From a bacterium (GTDB taxonomy: Bacteria; Krumholzibacteriota; Krumholzibacteriia; LZORAL124-64-63), in NCBI GenBank assembly GCA_016719645.1, contig JADJYS010000006.1:197461-261460 (forward strand): a DNA stretch of 64,000 nt, written 5' to 3'. Position 1 is the first letter of the stretch; each line of letters starts with the position of its first letter. Below, one piece after another: positions 26,242 to 36,891 of the stretch. Under the pieces are notes generated by a model. That model saw nothing but the letters and a program-made list of their open reading frames with translations, was not told the DNA's origin and searched no databases. Made by a program: the position numbers and the translations under genes.

Positions 26242-27210
26242 CTAGAGGTTGGCGAAGATGCTGTCGAACGCCTCCCGCATCCCCGCCTGCAGCTTCGCCA
26301 CGTTCTCCGCCGACCACGACTCCTGCGGGTCGCGGATGAAGGTCGTGCGGTCGACGCGGTTGTCGAAGCGGCCCAGGGGCAGGTGGTAGGTGCGGCCGTG
26401 CGCGCGCACGGTCACGGTGTCGGACTTCTCGGTGTGCTCCAGCAGCCACTCCATGTCGTCGCAGCCGTAGTCGCCCAGCATGACCTCGATGGGCACGCCG
26501 TGGTGCAGGATCGAGCCCGGGTCGTTGGGGTCGGTGCGGGCGTCGTTCTTGCGGCGGGACTCCTCGGGCGTCACCCAGATGTAGAGGATGCTGGCGCGCT
26601 CGAGCATCGCCGGCGAGAGCATGCGCAGCGAGTACTGGTAGCCCCAGGGGTCCCGCAGGGGCAGCGCCGAGCCCTGGCCGCCGCCGCGGGCGAACTCCAC
26701 CACGACGGTCTTGCCGTCCAGCGTGTCGGGCACCTCGCGCACCTTGTCGTCGAGCAGCTTCTTCGCCTCGGGCCGCAGGGCCTCGATCAGGGCGGCGCGC
26801 TCGGCCGCGGGCAGGTCCTGCCAGATCGCGGGGGCGCCGACCTTGGCGCGGCAGGCGTCGAAGCGCTCCATGAGCCAGGTCGACGGGCAGGCGGGGGCGG
26901 GGCGGCGGCGCGCGACCAGGTCGGCGTAGTCCTCGTTCAGCAGCTCGATGAGCGTGCCCCAGTCCAGGGGGTTCTTCATCGGCAGGTTGTCGGCGTCGAA
27001 GAAGGCGGGGTCGCAGCCCAGGGCGCGCAGCTCCTGGCTGACGCGGCGCATCATGTGGACGTAGGGGTAGTCGTCCAGCTGGACGGTCTGGCCGATGCCG
27101 AACTGCCGCTCGCACTCGGCGGCGCTCAGGCTGGCCAGGTAGCGCCGCGCCTCGGACTTGCCGGAGGCGGGCAGGGCGCAGAGCAGCAGGACGTCGATGT
27201 GCTTGGCCAT
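26242..27210 (-). CDS. P-loop NTPase/kinase-like protein, unknown function
   Basis: The 322 residues begin with a nucleotide-binding loop after a hydrophobic strand (DVLLLCALPASGKSEARRYL), a variant of the GxPGSGKS loop of small P-loop kinases. Further segments are QLDDYPYVHMMRRVSQEL, KTVVVEFARGGGQGSALPL (a possible Walker B region) and ASILYIWVTPEESRRKNDAR, where arginines could form a lid. The family is not recognised by name. The start ATG 27210 has AGGAG upstream. The gene is the last in the window's minus-strand block and follows the efflux operon by about 70 bases. Confidence 0.75.
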   Translation of the reverse strand: MAKHIDVLLLCALPASGKSEARRYLASLSAAECERQFGIGQTVQLDDYPYVHMMRRVSQELRALGCDPAFFDADNLPMKNPLDWGTLIELLNEDYADLVARRRPAPACPSTWLMERFDACRAKVGAPAIWQDLPAAERAALIEALRPEAKKLLDDKVREVPDTLDGKTVVVEFARGGGQGSALPLRDPWGYQYSLRMLSPAMLERASILYIWVTPEESRRKNDARTDPNDPGSILHHGVPIEVMLGDYGCDDMEWLLEHTEKSDTVTVRAHGRTYHLPLGRFDNRVDRTTFIRDPQESWSAENVAKLQAGMREAFDSIFANL

Positions 27211-27280
27211 GGTCGTGCTCCTGTCGGGAGGTCGGTGGTCGCGTCGTCGGCCGCAAACATCGCCGGGCCCGGGGACGCGG

Positions 27281-30200
27281 TCAAGCCCCGGATCCGCCGT
27301 CCGGGGCCGCGGCCGCGGCGGCCGGCGCGCGCCGCAGCAGGCGGGCGCGCAGCGCCGCCAGCCGCCAGCCGCAGCGGCAGAACACCCAGTAGAGGACGGG
27401 CATCACCGCGACGATCAGCACCGTGCTGGAGGCCAGCCCGCCGATGCTGGAGAGCGCCAGGTTCTCCCAGATGTCCTTGCCCTGGGCGTCGTCCATCCGC
27501 ACCAGCAGGGGCAGCAGGCCGACGATCGTGGTGCCGGTGGTCAGCAGGATCGAGCGCAGCTGGATGGCCGTGCCCCCGACGATCGCCTCGTGCAGCAGCT
27601 CCAGGCGGGTAGCCGCCGGCAGCCGCCACAGGTCGCCGCCGCCCAGCCGCGGCGCGTCGGGCACCAAGCCGCCCCAGGGGTGGCCGTCGGCCAGGCGCTC
27701 GCGCAGCTGCAGCCGGAAGCGGTTGACCAGCAGGATGGCGTTGTTGACCACGATGCCGAACAGCAGCACCAGGCCGATGCGGGCCGAGGAGTCGAACTGC
27801 GAGCCGGTGAGCCAGAAGACGGCCATCACGCCGCACAGCGCCATCGGCAGCGCCAGCATGACCAGCAGGGGCAGCGCCAGGCTCTCGAACAGCGCGGCCA
27901 TGGTGATGAAGACGAACGCCGCGGTCAGCCACAGCATCGTGTTCATCTCCTGCTCCTCCTGCTCGGTGAGCTGCTCGCCCGAGACGTCTTCGGCGGTGTA
28001 GCCGTAGGGCAGGTCGACGCCGGCGATGATCTCCTGGAGGTAGTGCTGCCGCATCCGGTCGGTGCCCACGTACTCCCAGTTGATCTGGACGGCGTACTGC
28101 TGGTCCTTGCGGTTGATGGAGTTCACCACCGGCCGCTGCTGCAGCGACACGAGGTCGGCGAGCCGCACGCGCTGGCCGGCGAGCGTGGTCATGGTGTGGC
28201 CGACGATCTGGTCGTACTGGAGGTCGTCGGCGTCGGCGAAGGCCAGCTGCAGGCGCTGGTCGCGGCCCTCGAGGATCATGTGCCAGGGGAACTCGATGCC
28301 CAGCAGGCGGCGCAGGTAGCCCACGACCTCCTGCACGGTGAGGTGGTGCTGCGCGAGCGCGGCGCGGTCGATGACGATGAGCGTCTCGTCGGTGTCGGAG
28401 CGGTCGAAGCGGTCGCCGCCGGTCAGCCGCACGTTGCGCACCCGGCGGCTGCGCTCGAGGCGCTCCATGACCCCGGCCGACAGGCCCTCCAGCTCGCGGC
28501 TGTTGTAGCCGGTGAGCCGCAGCAGCGAGTTGCTGATGCCGCCGCCGCCGCCGCCCTTGAGGTAGGGGTCGCCGAAGCCGTTGATCCAGATGAACATGCC
28601 GCCCAGCTCCTCGGCCAGCAGGATCAGGCGGTTGCGGTACAGCTCCGGGTACTCCGTGCGCAGCATCGGCTCCTCGAACTCGATGCGCATGTAGGCCCGG
28701 TTGTCCCAGGAGGTCGTCTTGACGGTCACGCCGTCGGGCACCGGCTCCAGCTCGGCCTCGAACTGCTTCATCGTCTCGCTGGCGAGCAGGACGTCGGTGC
28801 CGACCGGGCGCTCGAGGTAGAGCACCAGGGTCTCCGCGTCCTGCTGCTGCCAGAAGCCGCCGTGGGCGACCTCGTGGCGGTAGAGGTGGTAGCCGCCGTA
28901 GACGGCGCCCGCCAGCAGCAGCAGGGGGTACCACCAGCGGCGCAGGTGGAAGGCCGTGATCCGCCGCACGTAGGCCGCGAAGACGCCCGTCACCGTCATC
29001 AGGCCCAGGGCGCCGCCGAACCAGGGCAGCATGCGCGCGACGGCCGCGCGGTCGCGGACGGCGGCGAAGGCGGCCAGCGCGACCAGGGTGAGGGCGGCCG
29101 CGGTCAGCGCCCAGCGCCACAGCAGGGGCCAGCCCTCGCGCTCGGGGGCGGGGCGCGCGGCTGCGCCAGCTCGCGCTCGGCCAGGGGGCGCAGGGCGACG
29201 GGGATCCAGGCGAAGGCCACGAAGATCGAGGCCGTCATCGCGATGCCCACGCTCACGGCCAGGGGCTGGTAGTAGACGGCCAGCCGGTCGGAGAGGTACA
29301 TGAAGGACAGGAAGGCGACGACCGTGGTCAGGGTCGTGGCCATGATCGGGAAGGCCACCTCCCGGGTGCCGGCGACCAGGACGTCGCGCACGTCGCCGCG
29401 GCGGCCCAGCACGCGGCGGTGGATGGCGTCGAGCACCAGGATGCTGTTGTCCATCAGCATGCCGAAGCAGACGGTCAGGCCGCTGATGGTGATGAAGTTC
29501 ACCGAGATCCCGAAGAAGTAGAACAGCGACAGGCAGATCACGATCGCCAGCAGGATCGAGCCGGTGACGATGGCCGTGAAGCGCACGCGGCGCAGGGCGG
29601 CCGCCAGCAGCAGGAACAGCAGGACCAGGATCGCCAGCGAGCGGTTGACCAGCTCCCGCACCTTCCCGCGCAGCTCCTCGCCGTTGTCGGTGTCGATCTC
29701 GAAGTCGACGGGGAAGGGCAGGTCGGCGCGGATCCGCGGCAGCGCCGCGCGCACGTCGCGGCTGACGGCGATGGCGTTGGTGCCGCTGCGCTTGGCGATC
29801 GAGGCCTGGATCACGTTGCGCCCGTTGATGCGCACGAAGTGGGTGGGGTCGTCGTACGAAGGCGCCAGCGACGCGAGCCGCCACAGGGCGATCGGCTGGC
29901 CGCCGCGGGTGGCCACCACGGTGTCCAGGATCATGCGCGCGGTCACCGAGTCCTGCACGCTGACCGCGATCTCGCGGCCGCGGCGGCGCACGCCGCCGGC
30001 GGGCAGGATGTCGTCCAGCACGTCGATCGCGGCGTAGACCTCGTCGGCGTGGACGGCGTAGCGCTCCATGAGCTCGAAGTCCAGCAGCACCTTGACCAGC
30101 GGCAGCGCGCCGCCCTGCAGTTCGACGTCGGCGACGCCCGGCACGGCCAGCAGGCGGGGCAGCAGCCAGGTCTCGGCCCGGTCGCGCAGGCCGTTGGCGC

Positions 30201-30645
30201 TCAGGTCCGAGATCAGGCTGACGGTCATGAAGTCGTCGGTGCGGAACTCCTCGGGGACCTCGGGCACGACCCGCGGCTGCGAGGCGGTCGACGGCAGGTC
30301 GGCGCGCACCCCGCCCAGCTGCTCGGCGAGCTCCAGCTGCGCGAACTCCAGGTTGACGTCGCGGCGGAACTCGACGGTCACCTGGCTCAGGCCGGGGCGC
30401 GAGCTGGAGGTGATGCCCTCGACGCCGTAGACCTTGCGCGCGGCCTCCTCGACGGGCAGGGTGAGCGAGCGCAGCACGGCCGACGGCGAGGCGCCGATCC
30501 AGGTCGTGGTCACCGAGAGGGTGGGCAGCTCGGTGTCGGGCATCGCCTCGATCTCGAGGCGCGGCAGGGCGTAGAGGCCCATGAACACCAGGGCCGAGAA
30601 CAGCATCCAGGTGGCGACGGGATGGTCGACGAAGCGCCGGATCAC
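27281..30645 (-). CDS. RND efflux transporter, inner-membrane subunit 1 (one apparent frameshift)
   Basis: The gene would encode about 1,120 residues. The N-terminal half (to 29150) has the first membrane helix and porter domain, then GMLMDNSILVLDAIHRR with the TM4 aspartate typical of RND proton relay. The C-terminal half has FGIVVNNAILLVNRFR. The halves are in different frames; adding one base to the five-G run at 29144-29148 joins ERELAQPRAPPP to EREGWPLLW. Between the halves lie two or three extra hydrophobic segments (LTAAALTLVALAAFAAV, FGGALGLMTVTGVFAAYV, YPLLLLAGAVYGGYHLY), unusual for the family. The start codon is GTG at 30645, one base after the stop of the second RND gene. Confidence 0.85.
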
Positions 30646-30646
30646 G

Positions 30647-33600
30647 TCAGGCCCCGGCCTTTCCCTCGTAGTCGCGGTCCAGGCGCCGGTGCAGGATCTC
30701 GTAAAGCGTCGGCGTCAGGAACAGCGTCACCACGGTGGAGATCGTCAGGCCGCCCAGGATGGTCACCGCCAGCGGCCGCTGGACCTGGGCGCCGGTGCCC
30801 AGGCCGATGGCCATCGGGATCAGGCCCAGCACCGTGGTCAGGTTCGTCATCATGATGGGGCGGAAGCGCAGGCGGCCGGCCTCGAGCACGGCGGCGCGCC
30901 CCGACATCCCCTCCTCGCGCAGCTGGCGGATGGTCGAGACCTTCACGATGGCGTCGTTGACGGAGATGCCCAGCAGGGCCACCAGGCCGATCAGCGAGAT
31001 GATGTTGATGGACTGCCCGGAGATCGCGCAGGCCAGGCCGGCGCCCAGCACGCCGACCGGCAGCACCGTGGTGATGATCAGGGGATCGACGAAGGACTCG
31101 AACTGGGCGGCCAGGATCATGTAGACCAGCAGCGCCGACAGCAGCAGGGCCCAGCCCAGGTCGCGGAACGAGCGGGTGATCTCCTCCTGCTCGCCGCCCT
31201 GGACGAAGCCGACGCCGGCGGGCTTGTCCACGGCGGCGATCTCGCGTTCGACGTCCTGCCAGATCCGGCTGAGGCTGCGGCCCTGCACGTCGCCGCTGAG
31301 GGTGATCTGCCGGCGCTGGTCGCGGCGGACGACCTCGCGCACGGGCCGGCCCTCGGTCAGGCGCACGAAGCTGCCCAGGCGCACGGTCAGGCCCTCGCCG
31401 ACCCGGACCGGCGAGGCCAGCACGCCGTCGAGGTCGCGCCGGCGCTCCAGCGGCAGGCGCACCGCGATGTCGATGCGCTGCTCGACCTCGTTGAAGGTGG
31501 TGGCGACCACGCCCTGCACGCGGGCCTGCAGCTCGCGCGCCAGGGTGTCGGGGTCCAGCCCGTGCCGCAGGGCGTCCTCGCGGTCGATGCTGACCTCCAC
31601 GCTGGGGTTGCCCAGCACGCGGTCCATCTCCAGGTCGACCAGTCCGGGCACGCCGGGCAGGCGCCGCATGAGCTCCTCGGCCACCGACACGGCGTCCCCG
31701 GCGTGCTCGGCGACCACGCCCAGGTTGAAGGGCGCCTCGCCGCTGGCGAGGATCTCCTGCAGCCCGATGCCCTCGTCGTGATAGGTGGCGACGGTGCCCG
31801 CGAGCCGCGCGAGCCGCGGCCGCAGGCGGTCCTTGACGCGCGCCATGCGCTCGGCGCCGTCGCGGGCCGGGTGCAGCAGCACCCGCAGCCGCACCGTGTT
31901 GGCGGCGGTGTAGTCCTTGAGCGCGGCCAGCGTCCGCTCCGTCTGGCCGACCTGCGAGAAGACCGTCGCCACCTCGGGCATGGCGGCCAGCTCCGACGGC
32001 CAGAGCGGCGGCCGCCACCTCGCCGGTGGCCTCCAGCGGCGTGCCGCTGGGCAGCTCGAGGGAGAGGGAGAAGTCGCCGCTGTTGCGCGCGGGCAGGAAC
32101 GAGCGCGGGATCCCCAGCGACAGGACCGCGGCCGCGGCCAGCGCCCAGGGCCAGCCAGGCGTAGAACGGGCCCTTGCGGTCCATGACCTTCACCAGGCCG
32201 GTGTGGTAGATCCGGTAGGCTCCCTCGAACAGGTTGTCGCCGAGGCGGAAGATCCCGCGCGGGTGCTCGGCCCCGGCCTTGAGCATGCGCGCCGACAGCG
32301 TCGGCTGCAGCAGCAGGGCCGTGGCCACCGAGACCAGCAGCGCGATGGTCACGGTGATGGCCTGGTCGCGGAAGAACTCGCCGGCGATGCCCGGCACGTA
32401 GATGACCGGGAAGAAGACGGCCACGGTCGTCAGCGTCGAGGCCAGCACCGGCATGGCGACCTCGCGCGTCGCCGTGGCGCAGGTCGCGGCCACCGACGCG
32501 CCGGGCGCGTCCTCGGCCAGGTGCCGCTTGATGTTGTCCAGCACGACGATCGAGTTGTCCACCAGCATGCCCGCCGCCAGCGAGAGGCCGCCGAGGGACA
32601 TCAGGTTGAGGTTCACCCCGAAGGCGTGCATGAAGGCGAAGGCGGTGACGATGCTGACGGGCATCGACAGGCTGACCACGATGGGGCTGCGCCACTCGCG
32701 CAGGAAGAAGAACAGCACCAGGAAGGCCAGCGCGGCGCCCGACAGCAGCGAGCCCGTCAGGCCGCGGAAGCTCTCCTGCACGAAGTCGGCGTCGCGGTAG
32801 ACGAAGCGCGACTTGAAGTCGGGGTACTGCCCGCGCAGCACCTCCAGGATGCGGTCGACCTCGGCGGTGGCGCGGATGGTGTTGGCGCCCACCTCCTTGT
32901 AGACCAGGAGCGAGACCGCCTCCTGCCCGCCGATCAGGGTCAGGCCCTCGGGCTCCTTGACCGTGTCGAGCACCTCGGCGACGTCGCCGACGGTGATCAG
33001 GCCGGCGCGCCGCGTGGGGATCTCGGTGCGGCGGATGTCGTCGAGGGACTCGAATTCGCCCAGGATGCGCAGCGGCAGGTGCAGCGGGCCCTTGCGCACG
33101 CGGCCGCCGGGGAAGCTGACGTTGCTCAGGGCCAGGGACTGCCGCAGGTCGGCCATCGTCAGCCCGTACAGGCGCAGCTTGTCGGGGTCGGGGCGCACGA
33201 GGATCTCGCGCTCGCGGCCGCCGATCACCTCGGCCTGGCTGATGCCGTCGACCTGTTCCAGCGCGGGCTTGACGACCTCCTCGCAGAACTGGGTCATCTC
33301 GGCCATGTCGTCGTCGCCCTCGAGGACCATGATGGCGACGGGGCGCGCGCCCGGGTCCCAGCGCAGGATCAGCGGGCGGTCGGCGCCGTCGGGGAAGTCC
33401 TCGCGGTTGGAGACCTGATCCACGGCCTCGCGCAGGTGCAGGTTGGCGAAGTCCATCGCCGTGCCCCACTCGTACTGCACCGTCACGGTGCTGGCGCCCT
33501 CGCGCGTGCGCGAGACCACCTGGCGCACGCCGGCCAGGCCGGTGATGCGCTCCTCGAGCGGCTGGGTGACCAGGCGGGCGAGGTCGTCGGCCGGCACCTC

Positions 33601-33750
33601 GGGGTACTCGGTGATGACCGTCAGGTTGGGGTAGTTGATGCTCGGCAGCAGGTCCACCGGCAGGCGGCGGTAGGACTGCACGCCCACCACCAGCAGGCCC
33701 GCGAACACCATCAGGACCGCGACCGGGCGCGCGACGGCGCCGCGGATCAT
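30647..33750 (-). CDS. RND efflux transporter, inner-membrane subunit 2 (two apparent frameshifts)
   Basis: The gene would encode about 1,034 residues. It has the N-terminal membrane helix RPVAVLMVFAGLLVVGVQ, the TM4 motif GMLVDNSIVVLDNIKRH, and in the C-terminal half VALLGISVNDAIVKVST. Two frame changes occur close together, near 32155-32165 (GGCCCTGGGC region) and near 32005-32012 (GCGGCGGCCGCC region). Correcting both joins YAWLA..WALAAAAVLSLGIPRSFLPARNSGDFSLS and LWPSELAAMPEVAT. Its start overlaps the stop of the membrane-fusion gene (ATGA). Together with the next RND gene it resembles MdtBC-type dual pumps. Confidence 0.85.
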
Positions 33751-35039
33751 GGCGCCTCGCCGCCGGCCGCCGCCGCCCAGCGGTCGTCGGTCGGCACGGT
33801 GCGGCGCACGTCCAGCTTGGCCTCGTGGGCCAGGGTCAGGTGGTCGCTGACCACCACCAGGTCGCCCGGCTCCAGCGAGCCGCCGCTGTGCACGGCCAGG
33901 ATCTCGATCCAGGCGGCGTTCTGGCGGCCGGTGTCGACGTACAGCCACTGGGCGCGGTCGTCCGCGGCCTTGAAGACCAGGGGCCGGTCGTCGCGGGTCA
34001 GCACGGCGTCGCGGGGCACCAGCAGCAGGTCGCGGTGGATGCGCGCCGCCACCTCGGCCCGGGCGAACATGCCGGGGCGGAAGCGGCCGTCCGGGTTGGC
34101 GAAGCGGATCAGCACCTGGCAGGTGCGGCTCGCCTGGTCGAGCGTGGGGCTGATCACGTCGACGGTCGCCCGGATCGTGTCGCCGACCGCCGGCACCGCC
34201 ACCAGGGCCGCGCTGCCCTCGGCCAGCTCGCCCAGGTCGGCCTCCAGCACGTTGACCACGGCCTCCAGGCGCGTGTTGTCCGAGACGGTGCCCACCGTCT
34301 GGCCCACCGAGACGTTGGCGCCCTTGACGGCGGTCAGGCTGCTGACCACGCCGCCGAAGGGGGCGCGGATCTCGGCGTGCTCGAGGTCGAGCCGGGCGCG
34401 CTCCTCGGCGATGCGGGCCTCGGCCAGGCCCGTGCGCTGGGCGGCGGCGTCGCGGCGGAAGGCGCCGGCCTTCAGCGCGGTCAGCTCCAGGTCCAGCAGC
34501 TGCGCGGCGTGCGCGGCGGGGTCGAGCTCGCCGCGGTCGCGCCGGGCCTGCAGCTCGTCGCGCCGCGCCAGGAACTCGGTCATGGCCGCGGGGTCGTCGA
34601 CCTGCTCCTCGTCCTCGGCCGCGATCTGGCCCAGGGCCCGCAGGTGGCGCAGCCGGCTCTCCTCCAGGGCGAGCCGGTAGGGGCGGGGGTCGAGGCGGGC
34701 CAGCACCTGGCCCGCGCGCACGCGGTCGCCGTCGCGGACCAGGACCTCGGTCAGCTCCCCGCCGAGCTGGCTGCGGACCTCGACGGTCTTGGTGGTGCGC
34801 AGCACGCCGTCGGCGAAGACGGGGATCACCAGGGCGCCCCGGTGCACGGCCCCGACGTCGACCTTGATGGCCTTCTCGCGCTTGGGCTCGTCGGCCTCGG
34901 CGCCGGCGGTGTCGGCGGCGGCCGCCGCCGCCGTGCTGTCGGCGCCGGCGGCGCCGTCGCCGGCCTTGTCGCCGGCGCAGCCGGCCAGCGCCAGCAGCAG
35001 CAGGAGCGTGAGCGGCGCTGCGGTTTCGAGGTTCATCAT
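33747..35039 (-). CDS. RND efflux membrane-fusion lipoprotein
   Basis: The 430 residues start with a lipobox (LLLLLALAGC) and an acidic Ala-rich linker. Then come the HlyD-like domains: VRSQLGGELTEVLVRDGDRVRAGQVLARLDP (half-lipoyl), a long coiled-coil hairpin around residues 120-230 (RRDELQARRDRGELDPAAH), the second half-lipoyl IRAPFGGVVSSLTAVKGANVSVGQTVG, and beta-barrel and membrane-proximal domains. It bridges the inner-membrane pumps to an outer-membrane channel. No TolC-type channel gene lies in this window. It is the second gene of the propeller-MFP-RND-RND cluster. Confidence 0.93.
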   Translation of the reverse strand: MMNLETAAPLTLLLLLALAGCAGDKAGDGAAGADSTAAAAAADTAGAEADEPKREKAIKVDVGAVHRGALVIPVFADGVLRTTKTVEVRSQLGGELTEVLVRDGDRVRAGQVLARLDPRPYRLALEESRLRHLRALGQIAAEDEEQVDDPAAMTEFLARRDELQARRDRGELDPAAHAAQLLDLELTALKAGAFRRDAAAQRTGLAEARIAEERARLDLEHAEIRAPFGGVVSSLTAVKGANVSVGQTVGTVSDNTRLEAVVNVLEADLGELAEGSAALVAVPAVGDTIRATVDVISPTLDQASRTCQVLIRFANPDGRFRPGMFARAEVAARIHRDLLLVPRDAVLTRDDRPLVFKAADDRAQWLYVDTGRQNAAWIEILAVHSGGSLEPGDLVVVSDHLTLAHEAKLDVRRTVPTDDRWAAAAGGEAP

Positions 35040-35086
35040 GCGGTTCTTCAAGAGCGTCTCCCGTCTGCGGGCGCCTGGGCGCCGGT

Positions 35087-36301
35087 TCAGCGCACGATCT
35101 TGCAGCTGATGATCTCCATGGGGGCGACGTCGGCCGCCGCGTCGGTCTGCTCGCCGGCGCCCATGCCGGCCAGGAACGCGTCCCAGTAGTTGAGCACCAG
35201 CACGGCCCGGTCCGGCGAGATCAGGAACAGCTGGTCCTTGAGGCCGTCGGCGTCGGCATGGACGCGGACCTGGCGGTCGAAGACGCCCTGCGCGTCGAAG
35301 ACGTCGTAGGTCAGCATCACGCCGTCGGGCTGGCCGCGCTGGCCGCGGCCGGACAGCACCCAGACCGTGCCGTCGGCGAGCACGGTGAGGCTCTGGATGT
35401 GCGGCTCGGCGTCGGCCACCTTGACCGGCGGCGGCACCGGGTAGTTGCGGGCCTGGGCCTTCAGCAGCGATTCGGCGCGGTCGTGGTCGGCGCGGTCGCG
35501 CGCCAGCGGCGCGTAGGGGCGCTCGAAGGTGCCCAGCAGCTTGCCGTCCGCGGCGTGCCGCTCCACGAGGTAGCGGTCGCGGTGGGGCGCCGCGTAGACC
35601 TCGCCGTTGGGCGCGAGGCCCCAGCGCGTCCACACGAAGTCCACGGCCAGCTCGTCCAGGACCATGTTGCCGAAGTCCTGCACGGCGGTCTTGGACGCGA
35701 TCGTGCCCAGCGTCGAGCCGTCGGCGCGCACGCCGTCCAGGAAGTAGGTCTGGTTCAGCTTGCCCGCGGCGAAGGTCTGGCGGATGCCGCACAGCGCCGT
35801 GGTGCCGCCGCGGCTGCTGCCGCCGACCAGCACCGCGAAGCCGCCGGCCGCGGGGTCGCCGGCCTGGAAGGGGAACGAGCCCGCGGGGTTCCCCGCGCGG
35901 TCGAGCTGCACGATCTTGCCGGGGAACACCTGCACCACGGCCAGCTTGCCGTCCGGCAGGAAGAAGGCGTCGGCCGGGCGGCGGAACTCGCCGGGGCCCT
36001 CGCCCTCGCGGCCGAGGGTGCCGGTGCGCCGGCCGTCGGGCGCGAAGACCGCGACCTCGGACAGCTGGCCGTCCAGGACGTAGAGGTTGCCCTTCTCGTC
36101 GGCGATGATCTGGGCGACGACCCCGAACAGGTTGGCGTCGTCGTCCTCGCCGCCGACGCGCCACGTCTCCTGCAGGCGGACGTCGGTCACGCCGTGGGCG
36201 GGGGTCGCGCCGTTGACCACGTGGGGGACCTCGGCGGCAGGTGCGGCGACGGCGAGCAGGCAGAGCAGGCACAGGGTGGTCAGGGACGTGGCGCGGGGCA
36301 T
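35087..36301 (-). CDS. Exported 6-bladed beta-propeller protein
   Basis: The 404 residues begin with a signal peptide (LTTLCLLCLLAVAAPAAEV). They contain several NHL-like blades, for example IIADEKGNLYVLDGQLSEVAVFAPDGR, TLGREGEGPGEFRRPADAFFLPDGKLAV and SLTVLADGTVWVLSGRG, as in the Bacteroidota 6-bladed (BF3164-type) propellers. Start ATG 36301 gives the signal peptide directly. It ends 47 bases before the membrane-fusion gene, so it may lead the efflux operon. Confidence 0.8.
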   Translation of the reverse strand: MPRATSLTTLCLLCLLAVAAPAAEVPHVVNGATPAHGVTDVRLQETWRVGGEDDDANLFGVVAQIIADEKGNLYVLDGQLSEVAVFAPDGRRTGTLGREGEGPGEFRRPADAFFLPDGKLAVVQVFPGKIVQLDRAGNPAGSFPFQAGDPAAGGFAVLVGGSSRGGTTALCGIRQTFAAGKLNQTYFLDGVRADGSTLGTIASKTAVQDFGNMVLDELAVDFVWTRWGLAPNGEVYAAPHRDRYLVERHAADGKLLGTFERPYAPLARDRADHDRAESLLKAQARNYPVPPPVKVADAEPHIQSLTVLADGTVWVLSGRGQRGQPDGVMLTYDVFDAQGVFDRQVRVHADADGLKDQLFLISPDRAVLVLNYWDAFLAGMGAGEQTDAAADVAPMEIISCKIVR

Positions 36302-36747
36302 CGCGACTCCTCGGGACGGGGGTGATGCGGATAGAGCGGTTCAGGACGGACCCCGATGGGAAATGTTGCTCTCGATGGTACGAATGCGGGCGCCCGTCTC
36401 CAAGGTCGTGCCGTTCAGGCGGTTGTGTGGAATCGCTTCGATGTACTTCGCGCTAAACTGACACCTATCAAAGAATGGCGAAGTCTCATCGGATACGGTG
36501 ACATCAGGATGAGTGTCTGGCATGTAGTCGGGAAGTGCAAGCAGAAGTCGAAACAGCATGGATGAAGTGATGTAGCTAAGTGCGGCAAGCATGTGAATTG
36601 CTAACCTGATTCGATAGCGCCTTTCTAACACGGCTTGGCCGTCAGTTGTTTGACATGCTCGATTTGACTCGCATGGGGAATCGATGGTTGTGTAATCATG
36701 TGATGTGCGGGAAGTGGGGAATAAATCAAGAATCGGAGGTTGACACT
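36302..36747. other. Transition from GC-rich backbone to lower-GC island; no secure gene
   Basis: GC content drops sharply here. A minus-strand frame from 36631 to 36341 (96 codons, MLERRYRIRLAIHMLAALS...) is open and protein-like but has no recognisable family and no clear ribosome site, so I do not call it. This is the left boundary of the accessory region. I see no tRNA or att-like repeat here. Confidence 0.4.
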
Positions 36748-36891
36748 ATGCGGGGGGGGGGGGGGGGAGATTCTATATGCCTCGGGGAATCAGTGATCGT
36801 ATCATTCCGTCTAGGAGGAGAATTTCATGAAAAAACTCGTTGTACTACCCTTGTTTCTGATTTTGTTTCCGATGTTTGCAGCCGATGCTGA
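36748..36891 (+). CDS. Leader ORF interrupted by a 16-G tract
   Basis: An ATG with GGAGG eight bases upstream is followed after one base by 16 G. As sequenced the frame runs 47 codons (MRGGGGGDSICLGES...) and ends at 36891, overlapping out of frame with the peptide gene at 36827. With one G more or two fewer, the leader would instead end at TGA 36828-36830, overlapping the ATG of the peptide gene as ATGA. The ORF may therefore be a length-dependent translational switch. It has no known homologue in my memory. Confidence 0.35.
   Translation: MRGGGGGDSICLGESVIVSFRLGGEFHEKTRCTTLVSDFVSDVCSRC
36752..36767 (+). repeat. Mononucleotide tract of 16 G
   Basis: A run of 16 G directly behind a start codon. 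Such tracts mutate by slippage in vivo, but they are also the least reliable length to sequence. Confidence 0.9.

Noticed and set aside
29140..29160. Programmed frameshift at the G run in the RND gene
   Set aside because: RND pumps are not known to use frameshifting, and no stimulatory structure is visible; a homopolymer error is simpler.
36341..36631. Minus-strand frame of 96 codons at the island edge
   Set aside because: Protein-like composition but no ribosome site, family or partner; left as non-coding.
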